DNA of 28,573 nt from a virus. The stretch covers positions 1 to 28,573 of IMG/VR virus record IMGVR_UViG_3300009788_000255; one strand, 5' to 3'. Below, piece after piece: positions 8,601 to 15,103 of the stretch (positions are counted from its first letter, which is position 1; the number at the start of each line of letters is the position of its first letter). Below the pieces are notes generated by a model that was not told the DNA's origin, ran no database searches, and saw only the letters and a list, made by a program, of their open reading frames with translations. Made by a program: the position numbers and the translations under genes.

Positions 8601-9711
8601 TGGCAGAGCATCACTAAGAATCAGAGATCAAGTCGCTGTTTCAAGTCCTAATGATGGGGATGTTTATAACGACACAGCAGATAATAAACTTAAATTCTAC
8701 AATGGTACAGTTACAGATATTTTAAGCGTAGCTGGTTTAGATACAGAAGTACAATTCAATAACGGGGGCATTAGAAGCACATCAACTTCCTTTATATATG
8801 ACCATACTAATAATAGGTTAAAACTAGGAGGATCTGTATTAACAGCAGTGTTGAATGTGAAAGGAGCTAATGCGTTAAACGGATTTTCTGCATTAAAAGT
8901 AGAAAACAGTGCAGGAACAGTATTGTTAGACACTCAAAATGATGGTGAGTTTCTAATAGATGGTAGAATTGAACAAACAGGGTTAGGGGATAGTGTTTTT
9001 ATTGGTAAAGATGCAGGGAAACTAGATGATGGAACAGGCAATAAAAATATAGGCTTAGGATTTCAACCTTTATTTGCGGTAACAAGTGGATCAGGTAATT
9101 TTGCAGGTGGATGGCAAGCATTAGGAGCTTTAACTATAGGAGGCAATAATTTAGCTTTTGGTCAGTTTGCGTTATTAAGCATTACAACCACCTCAAATCT
9201 TATAGGACTTGGCAGAAATGCTGGCAGGTTTCTTGATGATGGGGTTACAGCTAATCAAACATCATCTAATAGTGTTTATATAGGCATTGATACGCGTTCA
9301 GGGGCTACAGCAAGTAGAACCAATGAAACAGTTATAGGTTATCAGGCTATTAGCAATGGGTCTAATACAGTAACATTAGGGAATAGTAGTGTAACAGATG
9401 TTTTTATAGCTGGGGATTGGCATGTGGGGGACAGATTATTATATTCAGCTACCATAACATTAGGCAATAACGCCACCCCGACAGTTGCAGAAGGGAATGT
9501 TTTTGTAACAGGAGGAACAACGGCAATCACTGATTTTGATGACGGTGTTGTAGGTCAAACTATCCAAATATTAGCAGAACATACTATAACAATTACCGAT
9601 GGAACACCTATACAATTAATGGGGGGAGATGATTTTAATATGGTGTCACAAAATTCATTAACTTTGACTATGTTTAACGATCAAATTTGGCATGAAACTG
9701 CTAGAACATAA
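5662..9711 (+). CDS. large tail tip / tail fibre protein
   Basis: This 1349-residue protein directly follows the tape measure. Residues about 30-108 and 470-555 hold two copies of one unit (DIIGG, then TF..(D/G)GD, then YN-G-DRTEI and FD-K). The region between looks like a baseplate hub. From about residue 865 there are fibre-type repeats (NEMLFNNAG..., EVQFNNGG...). Residues about 1113-1255 contain a beta-roll stretch (KNIGLGF, GNFAGG, NNLAFGQ, SVYIGID, ETVIGYQA, TVTLGNSS) like YadA-type trimeric heads. The protein ends in a small beta domain (QTIQILAEHTITITDG). It probably joins hub and receptor-binding roles. A 10-bp perfect hairpin lies inside the gene at 7804-7830. Confidence 0.8.
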   Translation: MSALIFSSDQMWSLSGPLPLRYKVEISGEGYVGLNADIIGGIGPSTFYVAGDWRDFIQNGQGVLLTETGVGTFAALVVNPAVYNSGEDRTEIDLNTAFDAKWDTIEGTDFAPIFEPLIKELTTEWEDQGDILLSAIKPSHSLLTYYNDDEWFERFYQDLFLNSNDDEWKMVIYRRNDADTDWNLEWVGNMTLDLTEWDNMDKPRPYTFKAYDGINMLKTVHYAEALTGTADQPLISHLLTALSYINTSQFWPTPDPYIRESNEYVSTDIAGLTDSDSAFEYAFFDDRVFIERNDDDIIQGIFVFDVIKAIMEILSCRIFLAEGVWWVQQIRNFANPTTIVYREFTNSLGVPSTRGTYSHKKTVGQGDRAKDLVQMVGGKFNNHKGLLNVKILAEQPGLIQSTVADTIGRLSHATTTFQRTYELGNTSGGVGSDAKIRIEFMVDELINPEPLGTYFFECQLKIIGGGNFIAGSDVVDPFWGGFINDDIIGGVLPFTFFIDGDRTSDLTTSTLLLLVDSPNPDTPANVTSFSYNAGQDRTEIVTDVAFDSKYEHMVSVVANSFWSKKINSTAKGNKTMMVYETPEIPYNEDTTIILDFFLTGNTSVGFEYWRVYDLKTFVPSDDGDIADIEYNVGNPNSDFTDELDLGTLLIDDESKVVAVNALQVDEEFTTANPQELVKSTVWDADFPTNETLTGTRALEAMSLQVTPVEILRSNIEGDYYPFYSLSYNDKIYVFAGYKFDYTTDEQDGEWFEVATARLGVGATVIKKIKNPGETVISGEIKVHTKNTVDNTQVLTTATGITPAGLITSIAINAPNNDRLRSGDTVDVVHPVSHAIVETIVLSADVQPTDITISIAEQTTVNDITEGMYLSFKKGEVVDAKIIRGDQIVGAGGVTNEMLFNNAGLVDGTEFLTVDEALKTFRFSSDLVGYLDVKGNDLTSNQDINLTSGATFDINLLSGSNKVGVNTTVATAVLDLDGATSGRASLRIRDQVAVSSPNDGDVYNDTADNKLKFYNGTVTDILSVAGLDTEVQFNNGGIRSTSTSFIYDHTNNRLKLGGSVLTAVLNVKGANALNGFSALKVENSAGTVLLDTQNDGEFLIDGRIEQTGLGDSVFIGKDAGKLDDGTGNKNIGLGFQPLFAVTSGSGNFAGGWQALGALTIGGNNLAFGQFALLSITTTSNLIGLGRNAGRFLDDGVTANQTSSNSVYIGIDTRSGATASRTNETVIGYQAISNGSNTVTLGNSSVTDVFIAGDWHVGDRLLYSATITLGNNATPTVAEGNVFVTGGTTAITDFDDGVVGQTIQILAEHTITITDGTPIQLMGGDDFNMVSQNSLTLTMFNDQIWHETART
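7804..7830 (+). other. perfect intragenic hairpin in the tail tip gene
   Basis: ATAGAAGGGG (7804-7813) and CCCCTTCTAT (7821-7830) are perfect complements around a seven-base loop ATTATTA. No T run follows, so it is not a standard terminator. The coded residues are IEGDYYPFYS. Confidence 0.7.
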
Positions 9712-10601
9712 TGGGATTTAGAGGATATTTACCACAAAATGAAAACTTATCACACACTGTAAATACTAGAGTGTATGAGGCCCAAATTGACACGGTTGCA
9801 ATAGTGTTGACAGGTATGCCAAGGGTAGTGTTTGTGACAACAGAAGGAGCAAGCACAAGACAAATTAAAGAAATAGTGCCAAAAATTAAGGTTTCAGATA
9901 TAACAGACCTAACAACACTACCTCCTACAGGAGTTATTATAACAGACGGTGCAGCAGACGCTATTGTGGATGTTTGTCAAAGCGGTTATGTAGGTGGGTT
10001 TGACACTAGCTCACTAGCTGCTAATGATGTGTTATATTTAACCACAAACGGTAATCTAACAACGACAAGACCCAAAGAAGATTTTGTTGTACAGATGGGT
10101 AAAGTTGCAACAGTAGACGCTAGTAATGGTATTATAATGATCGACCAACAAGTTTATCCTAATCCTGAGCGATACTACGGAGGGTTAAGTGTGGATGGCA
10201 ACGCAACAGCAACAACATTTGCATTAGATACATTAACACAATTTGAGGAATTTGATACCGTTGAGGTTAAAAGTAACACAGTACCAAGTGTAGCAGAGAG
10301 CCATATAGAAATAGAGAAAGATGGTGTATATGAGGTTCATTGTGTAATCACAGCTACAGGAGGTAATCAAAAGATTTTTGTGTTCCAAATATATAAAAAC
10401 AATGGCGCTACTGCGTTAGATAATTTAATAAGTTCGGAAAGGGTAGTACAAATAAATGACCCTGCAACCGTAACGTTATCAGGGCAAATAGAAGCATTGG
10501 ATGGCGACACCTTAGAGTTATGGATAATTTCTGCCAATGGTACTAGTGTAACATTAACCGAAGTGTCATTTGATTTAAACAGAATAGCACCAATTCCATA
10601 A
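9711..10601 (+). CDS. tail protein, probable receptor-binding or upper-baseplate subunit
   Basis: The protein has 296 residues and is nearly all beta in character. Its start overlaps the stop of the tail tip gene (TAATG). The C-terminal half, from about residue 160, reads like a jelly-roll of the C1q/TNF type found in phage receptor-binding tips: strands YEVHCVITATG, KIFVFQIYKNN, and TVTLSGQIEALDGDTLELWI. The N-terminal half carries VVFVTTEGASTRQIKEIVP and a 'GYVGGFDTSSLAANDVLYL' stretch. A carbohydrate- or surface-binding role is an inference from fold style and position; no close family is recognised. Confidence 0.6.
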   Translation: MGFRGYLPQNENLSHTVNTRVYEAQIDTVAIVLTGMPRVVFVTTEGASTRQIKEIVPKIKVSDITDLTTLPPTGVIITDGAADAIVDVCQSGYVGGFDTSSLAANDVLYLTTNGNLTTTRPKEDFVVQMGKVATVDASNGIIMIDQQVYPNPERYYGGLSVDGNATATTFALDTLTQFEEFDTVEVKSNTVPSVAESHIEIEKDGVYEVHCVITATGGNQKIFVFQIYKNNGATALDNLISSERVVQINDPATVTLSGQIEALDGDTLELWIISANGTSVTLTEVSFDLNRIAPIP

Positions 10602-10605
10602 TGTG

Positions 10606-10613
10606 TATATTTG
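10606..10613 (+). promoter_or_regulatory. promoter -7 box TATATTTG
   Basis: The sequence exactly matches the Bacteroidota -7 consensus TAnnTTTG and lies between the tail protein stop and the next ATG, which is only 7 bases downstream of the box. No TTG occurs at the expected upstream distance, so it may be weak or need an activator. Confidence 0.55.
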
Positions 10614-10620
10614 TAGTGAT

Positions 10621-10758
10621 ATGACAATAATATTAAAAGATTCAGCCATTGACGAAATAGATGCGCTATTAAAAACATTACCTATTAACACATTGCCAGT
10701 AGTTGAAAGAGTAATGAAAGTATTAAAAGATAATCTTCAAAAAGAGAAAAAGAAATGA
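10621..10758 (+). CDS. small helical protein downstream of a promoter box
   Basis: This ORF of 45 residues begins MTIILKDSAIDEIDALLKTL, has a short LPINTLPVVER segment and ends with a basic helix (NLQKEKKK). It starts 7 bases after a TATATTTG box, and its TGA overlaps the next ATG (ATGA), so it is probably translated and coupled to the next gene. The function is unknown. The size and helical character would allow a tail accessory or chaperone role, but nothing in the sequence shows that. Confidence 0.55.
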   Translation: MTIILKDSAIDEIDALLKTLPINTLPVVERVMKVLKDNLQKEKKK

Positions 10759-11123
10759 TAGCATTTAAAACAAAACAAGCGCACTTAATTGATCCTTTTA
10801 ATCAGATTACAGATAAAGTTGTTGCAGCAGTGACAGAGATTAATATTAACAAACTATCAGGTGACTACCTGTTGAAATGGAATTACTTTTTAATAGTCGA
10901 AGAAGACGGAGAAGAGAAATTAGTTAAATTGGATCCGCATAAGAGAGACAACTTTAAAGAGTACACATTACAGCAAGTATTAGATTATCATACGGCAAAC
11001 CCAACAACAGAGACATTGTTACCAGAGATAGAAGATAAACTATTTTTTAAGTCTTTAAAAAGTCAGGTTGTAGCAGATGGGATATTAGGATTAAGTGCAT
11101 CAGATTGGGAGCCTCATGCCTAA
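10755..11123 (+). CDS. hypothetical protein of the late operon
   Basis: This 122-residue protein is acidic and not recognised. It begins MIAFKTKQAHLIDPF and contains NYFLIVEEDGEEKLVKLDPH and a TLQQVLDYHTAN helix. It has no signal peptide or membrane helix. It sits after the tail protein and before the HNH gene. The HNH start at 11116 falls within its last codons, so the two are co-translated. A structural accessory role is possible only by position. Confidence 0.65.
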   Translation: MIAFKTKQAHLIDPFNQITDKVVAAVTEININKLSGDYLLKWNYFLIVEEDGEEKLVKLDPHKRDNFKEYTLQQVLDYHTANPTTETLLPEIEDKLFFKSLKSQVVADGILGLSASDWEPHA

Positions 11124-11433
11124 AATGCCAGACAAAAAATATCGAATACCAGAAGCTAAAAGGGTACATAATAAGCCTAAAAACTGGCTAAAAAATCAGG
11201 AGCATTCTAATATATACCACTCTACAAGATGGAGAAAGTTAAGAGACTGGTATATGATGAATAACCCTGTTTGTATAATACCTGGATGTTCAAGGGCTGC
11301 TAAGTTTTTAGACCATAAAGACCCTATTGGTGACGGTGGTGCAATATGGGACACAAACAACCTACAAGGCTTATGTTCAAGTTGCAACGGTAGAAAAACA
11401 GCAAAGCAAAAAAGTTACACAAAGAAAATTTAA
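11116..11433 (+). CDS. HNH endonuclease
   Basis: This 105-residue protein has the features of phage HNH nucleases. There is a zinc pair C53-x4-C58, a metal-finger D66-H67 (FLDHKDPIGDGG), an asparagine segment NNLQGLC at 81-87 and a second Cys pair C87-x2-C90. A basic N-terminus and the helix STRWRKLRDWYMMNN precede the domain. Such enzymes nick or cut DNA, and many siphophages need one during packaging, though that one usually sits near terminase. The ATG at 11116 is preferred to the GTG at 11095, which would lengthen the overlap. It could instead be a free-standing homing enzyme. Confidence 0.82.
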   Translation: MPKMPDKKYRIPEAKRVHNKPKNWLKNQEHSNIYHSTRWRKLRDWYMMNNPVCIIPGCSRAAKFLDHKDPIGDGGAIWDTNNLQGLCSSCNGRKTAKQKSYTKKI

Positions 11434-11452
11434 CCTTAATTATTATTGTACA

Positions 11453-11869
11453 ATGATTACGCAGGCTATATATGATCTTCTAAATGTTGCCAACATAACA
11501 GTTTTAGTAGGTACTAATATATCGCCAGTAGTAGCAACTCCTGGGGTATCATTACCTTGGGTTGTATTTAATGAGCGTGGAGTACCAGAGGACTTTAAAA
11601 AAGGCACAGATAGCACCCATTCAATCGTATCAAACTTTGACGTACAGATAGATATCTATTGTGAGAAAGGCAAGGATGGTAATGGTGGTTTCTTAGAGTG
11701 TAACACTATAGGAGACGCAATTAAACTAGAACTAGACGGGTTAACACCTCAATTAATCGGTGGTGTGAATATAGAGGAAGTAGTATTAAGAGAAGAACAA
11801 AACATTTACGACCCCATTAGTGAGGCCGCAAGACAAATATTAGAATTTAATTTTAGAGTAAGACCGTAA
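11453..11869 (+). CDS. tail completion protein (DUF3168-like)
   Basis: This protein of 138 residues begins MITQAIYDLLNVANITVLVG. It continues with SLPWVVFNERGVPEDFKKG, a DVQIDIYCEKG strand, the helix TIGDAIKLEL, and ends with ILEFNFRVRP. This order (short N-terminal helix, 'P-x-VVF' strand, 'V-DIY' strand, C-terminal strand) is that of the DUF3168 family, which includes tail terminators such as lambda U-like proteins. The longer frame from a GTG at 11327 overlaps the HNH gene and is rejected. It is unusual that the gene lies downstream of the tail fibre genes and not in the neck region. Confidence 0.68.
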   Translation: MITQAIYDLLNVANITVLVGTNISPVVATPGVSLPWVVFNERGVPEDFKKGTDSTHSIVSNFDVQIDIYCEKGKDGNGGFLECNTIGDAIKLELDGLTPQLIGGVNIEEVVLREEQNIYDPISEAARQILEFNFRVRP

Positions 11870-12183
11870 TGACATCAAACGAAACAGGATATAAAAACTT
11901 CCTGAAAAACCAATCACCTTCTAACGCAGCTTTAAGCGTAAGTAATATACTAGCTCACAACACACCATTTACAGGGCCAGAGGATGACTATTATCAAGAT
12001 TGGAACATCCTTAACGCAGCTGATAAAGAAACAAGCGAGAACCTTATTACAGATGCTTTGTTTGCAGAGATAGCAGAGGTGGATCATGTAGTATGGGAGG
12101 GTGAATTTGAGACAGTTGGTGTAGTATTTACAGGAGGCGAAACATTACCAGATAAATGTAGGAAACGAAGACCCCAAACATGA
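11869..12183 (+). CDS. hypothetical protein
   Basis: This protein of 104 residues shares one base with the previous stop (TAATG). It has a polar N-terminal half (NETGYKNFLKNQSPSNAA) and a DDYYQDWNILNAAD stretch, then an ALFAEIAEVDHVVWEGEFE segment and a basic end (CRKRRPQT). No membrane segment or known motif is seen. It lies between the tail completion gene and the membrane protein genes, so it may be the last virion-related gene or the first of the lysis block. Confidence 0.6.
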   Translation: MTSNETGYKNFLKNQSPSNAALSVSNILAHNTPFTGPEDDYYQDWNILNAADKETSENLITDALFAEIAEVDHVVWEGEFETVGVVFTGGETLPDKCRKRRPQT

Positions 12184-12602
12184 TACGAATTGTGATCATA
12201 AAGTTAGTATTTGACTGGATTTACCATTATTTAGCAGGCGTATATCCTGCAATTATGATGTCTGTAAATTGGTCAATTGCATACAACTTTATTGATTACA
12301 TGTTTCTTTCAGCTGTTCTACTTCATATATTTTTCTTAATTGATTCACAGAAATTAAAACGTAATTGGGTAACAAAATTTAAGACCATTACAAAATTCTT
12401 TTTCTTCATGGGATCTATGAGTTATTGGCTTATAGCATGGATGGAAACGTGGTTTATTAACGCCTCTCTTGAAGAATTTCAAGCAGGGTTGTTAATTGAC
12501 GGGATTTATTGGACACATATTGCTAGTGCTATTATTGGGTTAATAACATTTATGGCTACTTACGAATTTAGACGGCTTTACAGCCAGTACAGATATATAT
12601 GA
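12180..12602 (+). CDS. four-helix membrane protein next to the holin-like gene
   Basis: This 140-residue protein has four hydrophobic stretches, at about residues 1-27, 38-55, 70-88 and 107-127, separated by short charged loops such as DSQKLKRNWVTKFK. It overlaps the preceding gene by 4 bases and the following holin-like gene by 4 bases. The location suggests a second membrane component of the lysis block, for example a holin partner or antiholin. The sequence itself names no family. Confidence 0.6.
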   Translation: MIRIVIIKLVFDWIYHYLAGVYPAIMMSVNWSIAYNFIDYMFLSAVLLHIFFLIDSQKLKRNWVTKFKTITKFFFFMGSMSYWLIAWMETWFINASLEEFQAGLLIDGIYWTHIASAIIGLITFMATYEFRRLYSQYRYI

Positions 12603-12943
12603 AAAACACAGTACTAACATGGTTAAGCGAACACGCACAAATATTAATAGCCTCTTTTATAGGGGGGTGGATTCAGGTATACTTTGCAAAGAAGCGTAAG
12701 AACGTGAAATTTAGTTTCTTTGATTTAGTAATGAATATTCTAATAGCTATGTTTGTTGGATGGGGCGTAAGTGAGATAGCAACCTTAATGAATAAAGCCG
12801 AATGGGCAACCGTAGCGGCTATGTTAGCAAGTATATCAAGTAATTCAATACTTAACACTTATTTAAACAATGAGAAAGGTATATGGAGGCAGATATTACA
12901 GCTTAAATTTAACATCAAGTTAGATGATAAAGAAAAAGATTAG
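12599..12943 (+). CDS. holin-like membrane protein
   Basis: This 114-residue protein has three hydrophobic segments: AQILIASFIGGWIQVYF at about 13-29, LVMNILIAMFVGWGVSEI at about 44-61, and WATVAAMLASISSN at about 69-82. It has a basic first loop (AKKRKNVKF) and a charged C-terminus (DDKEKD). Size, helix count and basic loop fit phage holins of the LydA type, which form inner-membrane lesions at lysis. The probable endolysin lies about 0.8 kb downstream. The last coding bases contain one copy of an 18-bp direct repeat whose second copy lies beyond the stop. Confidence 0.6.
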   Translation: MKNTVLTWLSEHAQILIASFIGGWIQVYFAKKRKNVKFSFFDLVMNILIAMFVGWGVSEIATLMNKAEWATVAAMLASISSNSILNTYLNNEKGIWRQILQLKFNIKLDDKEKD

Positions 12944-12999
12944 TATATTGCGAGTGCAATTTTTGATAATAATTCATAGTTTTTAACATCAAGTTAGAT
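12908..12999 (+). repeat. 18-bp direct repeat pair
   Basis: TTTAACATCAAGTTAGAT occurs at 12908-12925, in the 3' end of the holin-like gene, and again at 12982-12999, just before the terminator stem. The copies are exact and start 74 bases apart, which suggests a duplicated gene end or a recombination scar. Confidence 0.8.
12947..12964 (+). terminator. weak terminator-like hairpin after the holin-like gene
   Basis: ATTGC (12947-12951) pairs with GCAAT (12956-12960) around GAGT and is followed by four T. The stem is short and AT-rich, so this is only a possible site. Confidence 0.3.
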
Positions 13000-13003
13000 T
13001 TAG

Positions 13004-13028
13004 ACCATCCTTTACGGGGTGGTTTTTT
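13004..13028 (+). terminator. rho-independent terminator of the late operon
   Basis: ACCATCC (13004-13010) pairs with GGGTGGT (13017-13023), with one T-G wobble and a six-base loop, and runs into six T (13023-13028). It closes the structural/holin transcript just before a promoter box at 13033. Confidence 0.82.
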
Positions 13029-13032
13029 ATTG

Positions 13033-13040
13033 TATATTTG
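13033..13040 (+). promoter_or_regulatory. promoter -7 box TATATTTG
   Basis: The box lies directly after the terminator and 22 bases before the ATG at 13063. There is no TTG about 19 bases upstream; the terminator stem occupies that place. It restarts transcription for the gene at 13063. Confidence 0.6.
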
Positions 13041-13062
13041 TATAAATCATTGAAACAGAAAA

Positions 13063-13269
13063 ATGGTAACTTATTACAACACAAAAGACCTGACAAAATT
13101 CGGCGAATACCTCTTGTCAGATGAGCGTAAGAAGCGCACAAGCAAAGCCGCTAGGCAAAATGTAACCCACGCAGACGTATTAAACTGGAAGGAAACCCTA
13201 AAGGAAGGGGTAATATCTGGTAGGGATTTAATTTTAGTCCAACAAAGAGAGCGTAGACTTACAAGATAA
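13063..13269 (+). CDS. small protein with the C-terminal tail of the tape measure
   Basis: This protein has 68 residues. The N-terminal two thirds (TKDLTKFGEYLLSDERKK ... VTHADVLNWKE) look like a small helical family that recurs in Bacteroidota phages, with no known function. The last 18 residues, ISGRDLILVQQRERRLTR, match the last 18 of the tape measure at 16 positions, although most codons differ, so the match is maintained as protein. It has its own promoter box and stands alone between a terminator and another promoter. A role in binding the same partner as the tape measure end is an inference. Confidence 0.65.
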   Translation: MVTYYNTKDLTKFGEYLLSDERKKRTSKAARQNVTHADVLNWKETLKEGVISGRDLILVQQRERRLTR

Positions 13270-13276
13270 CTTTAAC

Positions 13277-13284
13277 TATATTTG
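13277..13284 (+). promoter_or_regulatory. promoter -7 box TATATTTG, almost no leader
   Basis: The box ends 4 bases before the ATG at 13289. If transcription starts about 4 bases after the box, as in Bacteroidota promoters, the message would be leaderless or nearly so. No upstream TTG is seen at the usual distance. Confidence 0.55.
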
Positions 13285-13288
13285 TATT

Positions 13289-13492
13289 ATGGATTACGAT
13301 AAAAACAAATGGAATTTCAACTTTGAAGAAACTGTAGCTATTTTAGACTCACTAACTGTCTATTCGACAGATGGATACAAACCCAATACATTCACTGGCC
13401 TTCTTAATTTAGTTCAAGACATAGATAAACTAGGTGAAACCCCTATACAAGTTACAGACAACCAACCACTAGAAAGAGGCAGAGTACACTAA
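13289..13492 (+). CDS. hypothetical protein at the head of the lysis operon
   Basis: This protein of 67 residues is not recognised. It begins MDYDKNKWNFNFEETVAILD, has a central GYKPNTFTGLLNLVQDIDKL helix and ends with NQPLERGRVH. Its ATG is 4 bases after a promoter box, so its message is probably leaderless. Its stop shares a base with the next start (TAATG). As the first gene of the transcript that includes the probable endolysin, it may be a lysis accessory, but only by position. Confidence 0.6.
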   Translation: MDYDKNKWNFNFEETVAILDSLTVYSTDGYKPNTFTGLLNLVQDIDKLGETPIQVTDNQPLERGRVH

Positions 13493-13779
13493 TGAAACGA
13501 ACAAATTTAATAAAAACAGACGTACATTGTTATGAATCATATTCTTTAGAGGATGATGGGGTGGTGTACAATATTGATGTAAGGTCATCAAAAAAAGAGG
13601 GATATAAAAAGTATGTTATTAGTTGCCAAACTGAGCATGGACTTTTTACATCATCCTCTGTAGTAAATGACCAATTAATCCTAATTCAAAGTAAAGAATG
13701 GTTCCATAAATACCTACTAAAGGTATATAAAACACATCTGAATAAGGAAGTTGAAAACAAAACCTACTTACAAGGATGA
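13492..13779 (+). CDS. hypothetical protein, paralogue of the gene at 17129
   Basis: This 95-residue protein begins MKRTNLIKTDVHCYESYSL and continues with VVYNIDVRSS, a KYVISCQTEHGLF strand and a C-terminal helix (WFHKYLLKVYKTHLNKEV). The same plan appears in the early-region protein at 17129: DV(H/Y)C-x-ES(Y/F), then YNIDV, then a KY strand, then a closing helix. Two diverged copies in different operons suggest useful but distinct roles. The function is unknown. It overlaps the next gene by 4 bases. Confidence 0.65.
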   Translation: MKRTNLIKTDVHCYESYSLEDDGVVYNIDVRSSKKEGYKKYVISCQTEHGLFTSSSVVNDQLILIQSKEWFHKYLLKVYKTHLNKEVENKTYLQG

Positions 13780-14360
13780 GCCACACACAAGTAAAAAGCT
13801 ATACTGATAAACAACTATTAGAGCACGTAATTAATATAAATGGTTTCAACGGTTTACCACAAGGTTACTGGATCTTAGCTATAAGAAGCAATGAAGATGT
13901 CTTTGATGTGTTTGATGATAAATTCTACATATTCAAAGGTAGTGAGTTTATTGATGTAATGACCGGCACAACTAATACAGGGAGCTATGGTTTAAAAGCT
14001 TTTACTAAATGGAATAAGAACGGTGCAGCCATTATTAAATCAAATGAGTGGTACTATGATGTTTACCAAAAAGGATTGCACAGGGGTAAAATGACAGCCC
14101 TTAGACAAGTAGGTAAAATGAAATATTACAGAGATGGTAATAAGGATAAAAAGATTGATGAGGTAGGAACAATCTACGAGGACAACTATTATACTAACTT
14201 CCACACTAACGATTACACAATGACTAAAGGAATTAAAACCTGGGTAATTGGTGGTTGGTCAGTAGGGTGTTTAGTGTCTAATAATATAGAAAAGTATTAT
14301 AATTTCTTATCTAAAGTTGGGTATAATAAAGTAAGTCTATGTTTGATTAAAGAGTTTTAA
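13776..14360 (+). CDS. probable endolysin with an L,D-peptidase-like His/Ser-x-Gly-Cys motif
   Basis: This 194-residue protein lies between the holin-like gene and a spanin-like gene, the position of the lysis enzyme. Its C-terminal half contains NFHTND with H143, followed by IGGWSVGCLV with S162 and C165. The order His ... S-x-G-C resembles the active site of L,D-transpeptidase/carboxypeptidase-type peptidoglycan enzymes. There is no signal peptide, so export would need the holin. The N-terminal half (DKQLLEHVININGF, GYWILAIRS) may bind substrate. A structural role without catalysis cannot be excluded. The role is inferred from context plus motif. Confidence 0.55.
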   Translation: MSHTQVKSYTDKQLLEHVININGFNGLPQGYWILAIRSNEDVFDVFDDKFYIFKGSEFIDVMTGTTNTGSYGLKAFTKWNKNGAAIIKSNEWYYDVYQKGLHRGKMTALRQVGKMKYYRDGNKDKKIDEVGTIYEDNYYTNFHTNDYTMTKGIKTWVIGGWSVGCLVSNNIEKYYNFLSKVGYNKVSLCLIKEF

Positions 14361-15020
14361 ATGGCTTGGATTAGAGTAGAAGATGGCAAAAAAACAAACT
14401 GGCTGCAAAGAAATTGGCAACTTGTGCTGTTTTGTATATTTTTATTCTGGTTAGGTAGATCTAGTTTTTTAAGACAAACTACAGTAGACACAGTAGCAAG
14501 CGTTGAAGATGTTGTTGATAGTCTATTAATAGATAATCGTATAAAATCTATAAATGATGTACATGATAGTTTAGAGATTGAGGAATTAAAGCAAGATACA
14601 GCCAATATACAAGCAGAGAATAGAGAGTTAAAAATTCAATACGCTAACATAAGCTACAAATTAAAGGTCCAAATGTTAGAGGGCATAGTAGGCGATGTAG
14701 TAGTACATGATAATTTAGTGTGTTTAAACGAGTCCCAGATAGATAGTGTTAATATCCTATCAATGGACAAAGAAGAGTGTGAGGAAGTGCTAGAAATAGC
14801 CAAGAACGTAATAGTTTTAAAGGATAAAATCATAGATTCTAAACAAGAGCAGATTATTAACTGGAGAATCATACACGATACCACTACAGTAGAGATAACC
14901 CAATTAAGGAATGTCTACCAAGCTAATAAAAAGGATAAGAAAAAGATTAAAAGGAACAGAAAGTTTGCGATAGGTGCTATTATTGTGGCAGTTTTAGAGG
15001 GGTGGTTACTCTCTATTTAA
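14361..15020 (+). CDS. spanin-like coiled-coil protein with a membrane helix at each end
   Basis: This 219-residue protein has a membrane helix near the N-terminus (QLVLFCIFLFWLG, about 20-32), a long charged coiled-coil region (about 45-185) and a second hydrophobic helix at the very end (GAIIVAVLEGWLL, about 205-217). A basic stretch (KKDKKKIKRNRK) precedes the last helix. Phage Rz proteins have the first two parts. Unimolecular spanins have a lipobox and a C-terminal helix, and no lipobox is seen here. It directly follows the probable endolysin, and hairpins with T-rich ends follow. A spanin role is an inference. Confidence 0.5.
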   Translation: MAWIRVEDGKKTNWLQRNWQLVLFCIFLFWLGRSSFLRQTTVDTVASVEDVVDSLLIDNRIKSINDVHDSLEIEELKQDTANIQAENRELKIQYANISYKLKVQMLEGIVGDVVVHDNLVCLNESQIDSVNILSMDKEECEEVLEIAKNVIVLKDKIIDSKQEQIINWRIIHDTTTVEITQLRNVYQANKKDKKKIKRNRKFAIGAIIVAVLEGWLLSI

Positions 15021-15033
15021 GGTACACCCCTTT
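14996..15033 (+). terminator. possible hairpin across the spanin-like gene stop
   Basis: AGAGGGGTG (14996-15004) can pair with CACCCCTTT (15025-15033), with one G-T wobble, around a 20-base loop that contains the stop codon. Only three T follow, so it may be a first, weaker member of a tandem terminator. Confidence 0.35.
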
Positions 15034-15060
15034 GTCATATCGTAATCTCATGGGGGTTTA

Positions 15061-15091
15061 AGGGGGATCAAACGCGGTCTCCCTTTCTTTT
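15061..15091 (+). terminator. rho-independent terminator between late and early regions
   Basis: AGGGGGATC (15061-15069) pairs with GGTCTCCCT (15076-15084), with two G-T wobbles and a six-base loop, and is followed by TTTCTTTT. It separates the lysis genes from the promoter at 15104, so it insulates early transcription. Confidence 0.72.
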
Positions 15092-15103
15092 ATAAAGTTT
15101 TTC

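Noticed and set aside
10386-10393. CAAATATA, a - strand promoter box
   Set aside because: It lies inside the tail protein gene, and no credible - strand gene is downstream of it.
11095-11115. GTG start at 11095 for the HNH protein
   Set aside because: It would lengthen the overlap with the previous gene without adding recognisable sequence; ATG 11116 is sufficient.
11327-11452. GTG start at 11327 for the tail completion protein
   Set aside because: The extra 42 residues overlap the HNH gene and look unlike protein; the ATG at 11453 gives the family-type start MITQAIYDLL.
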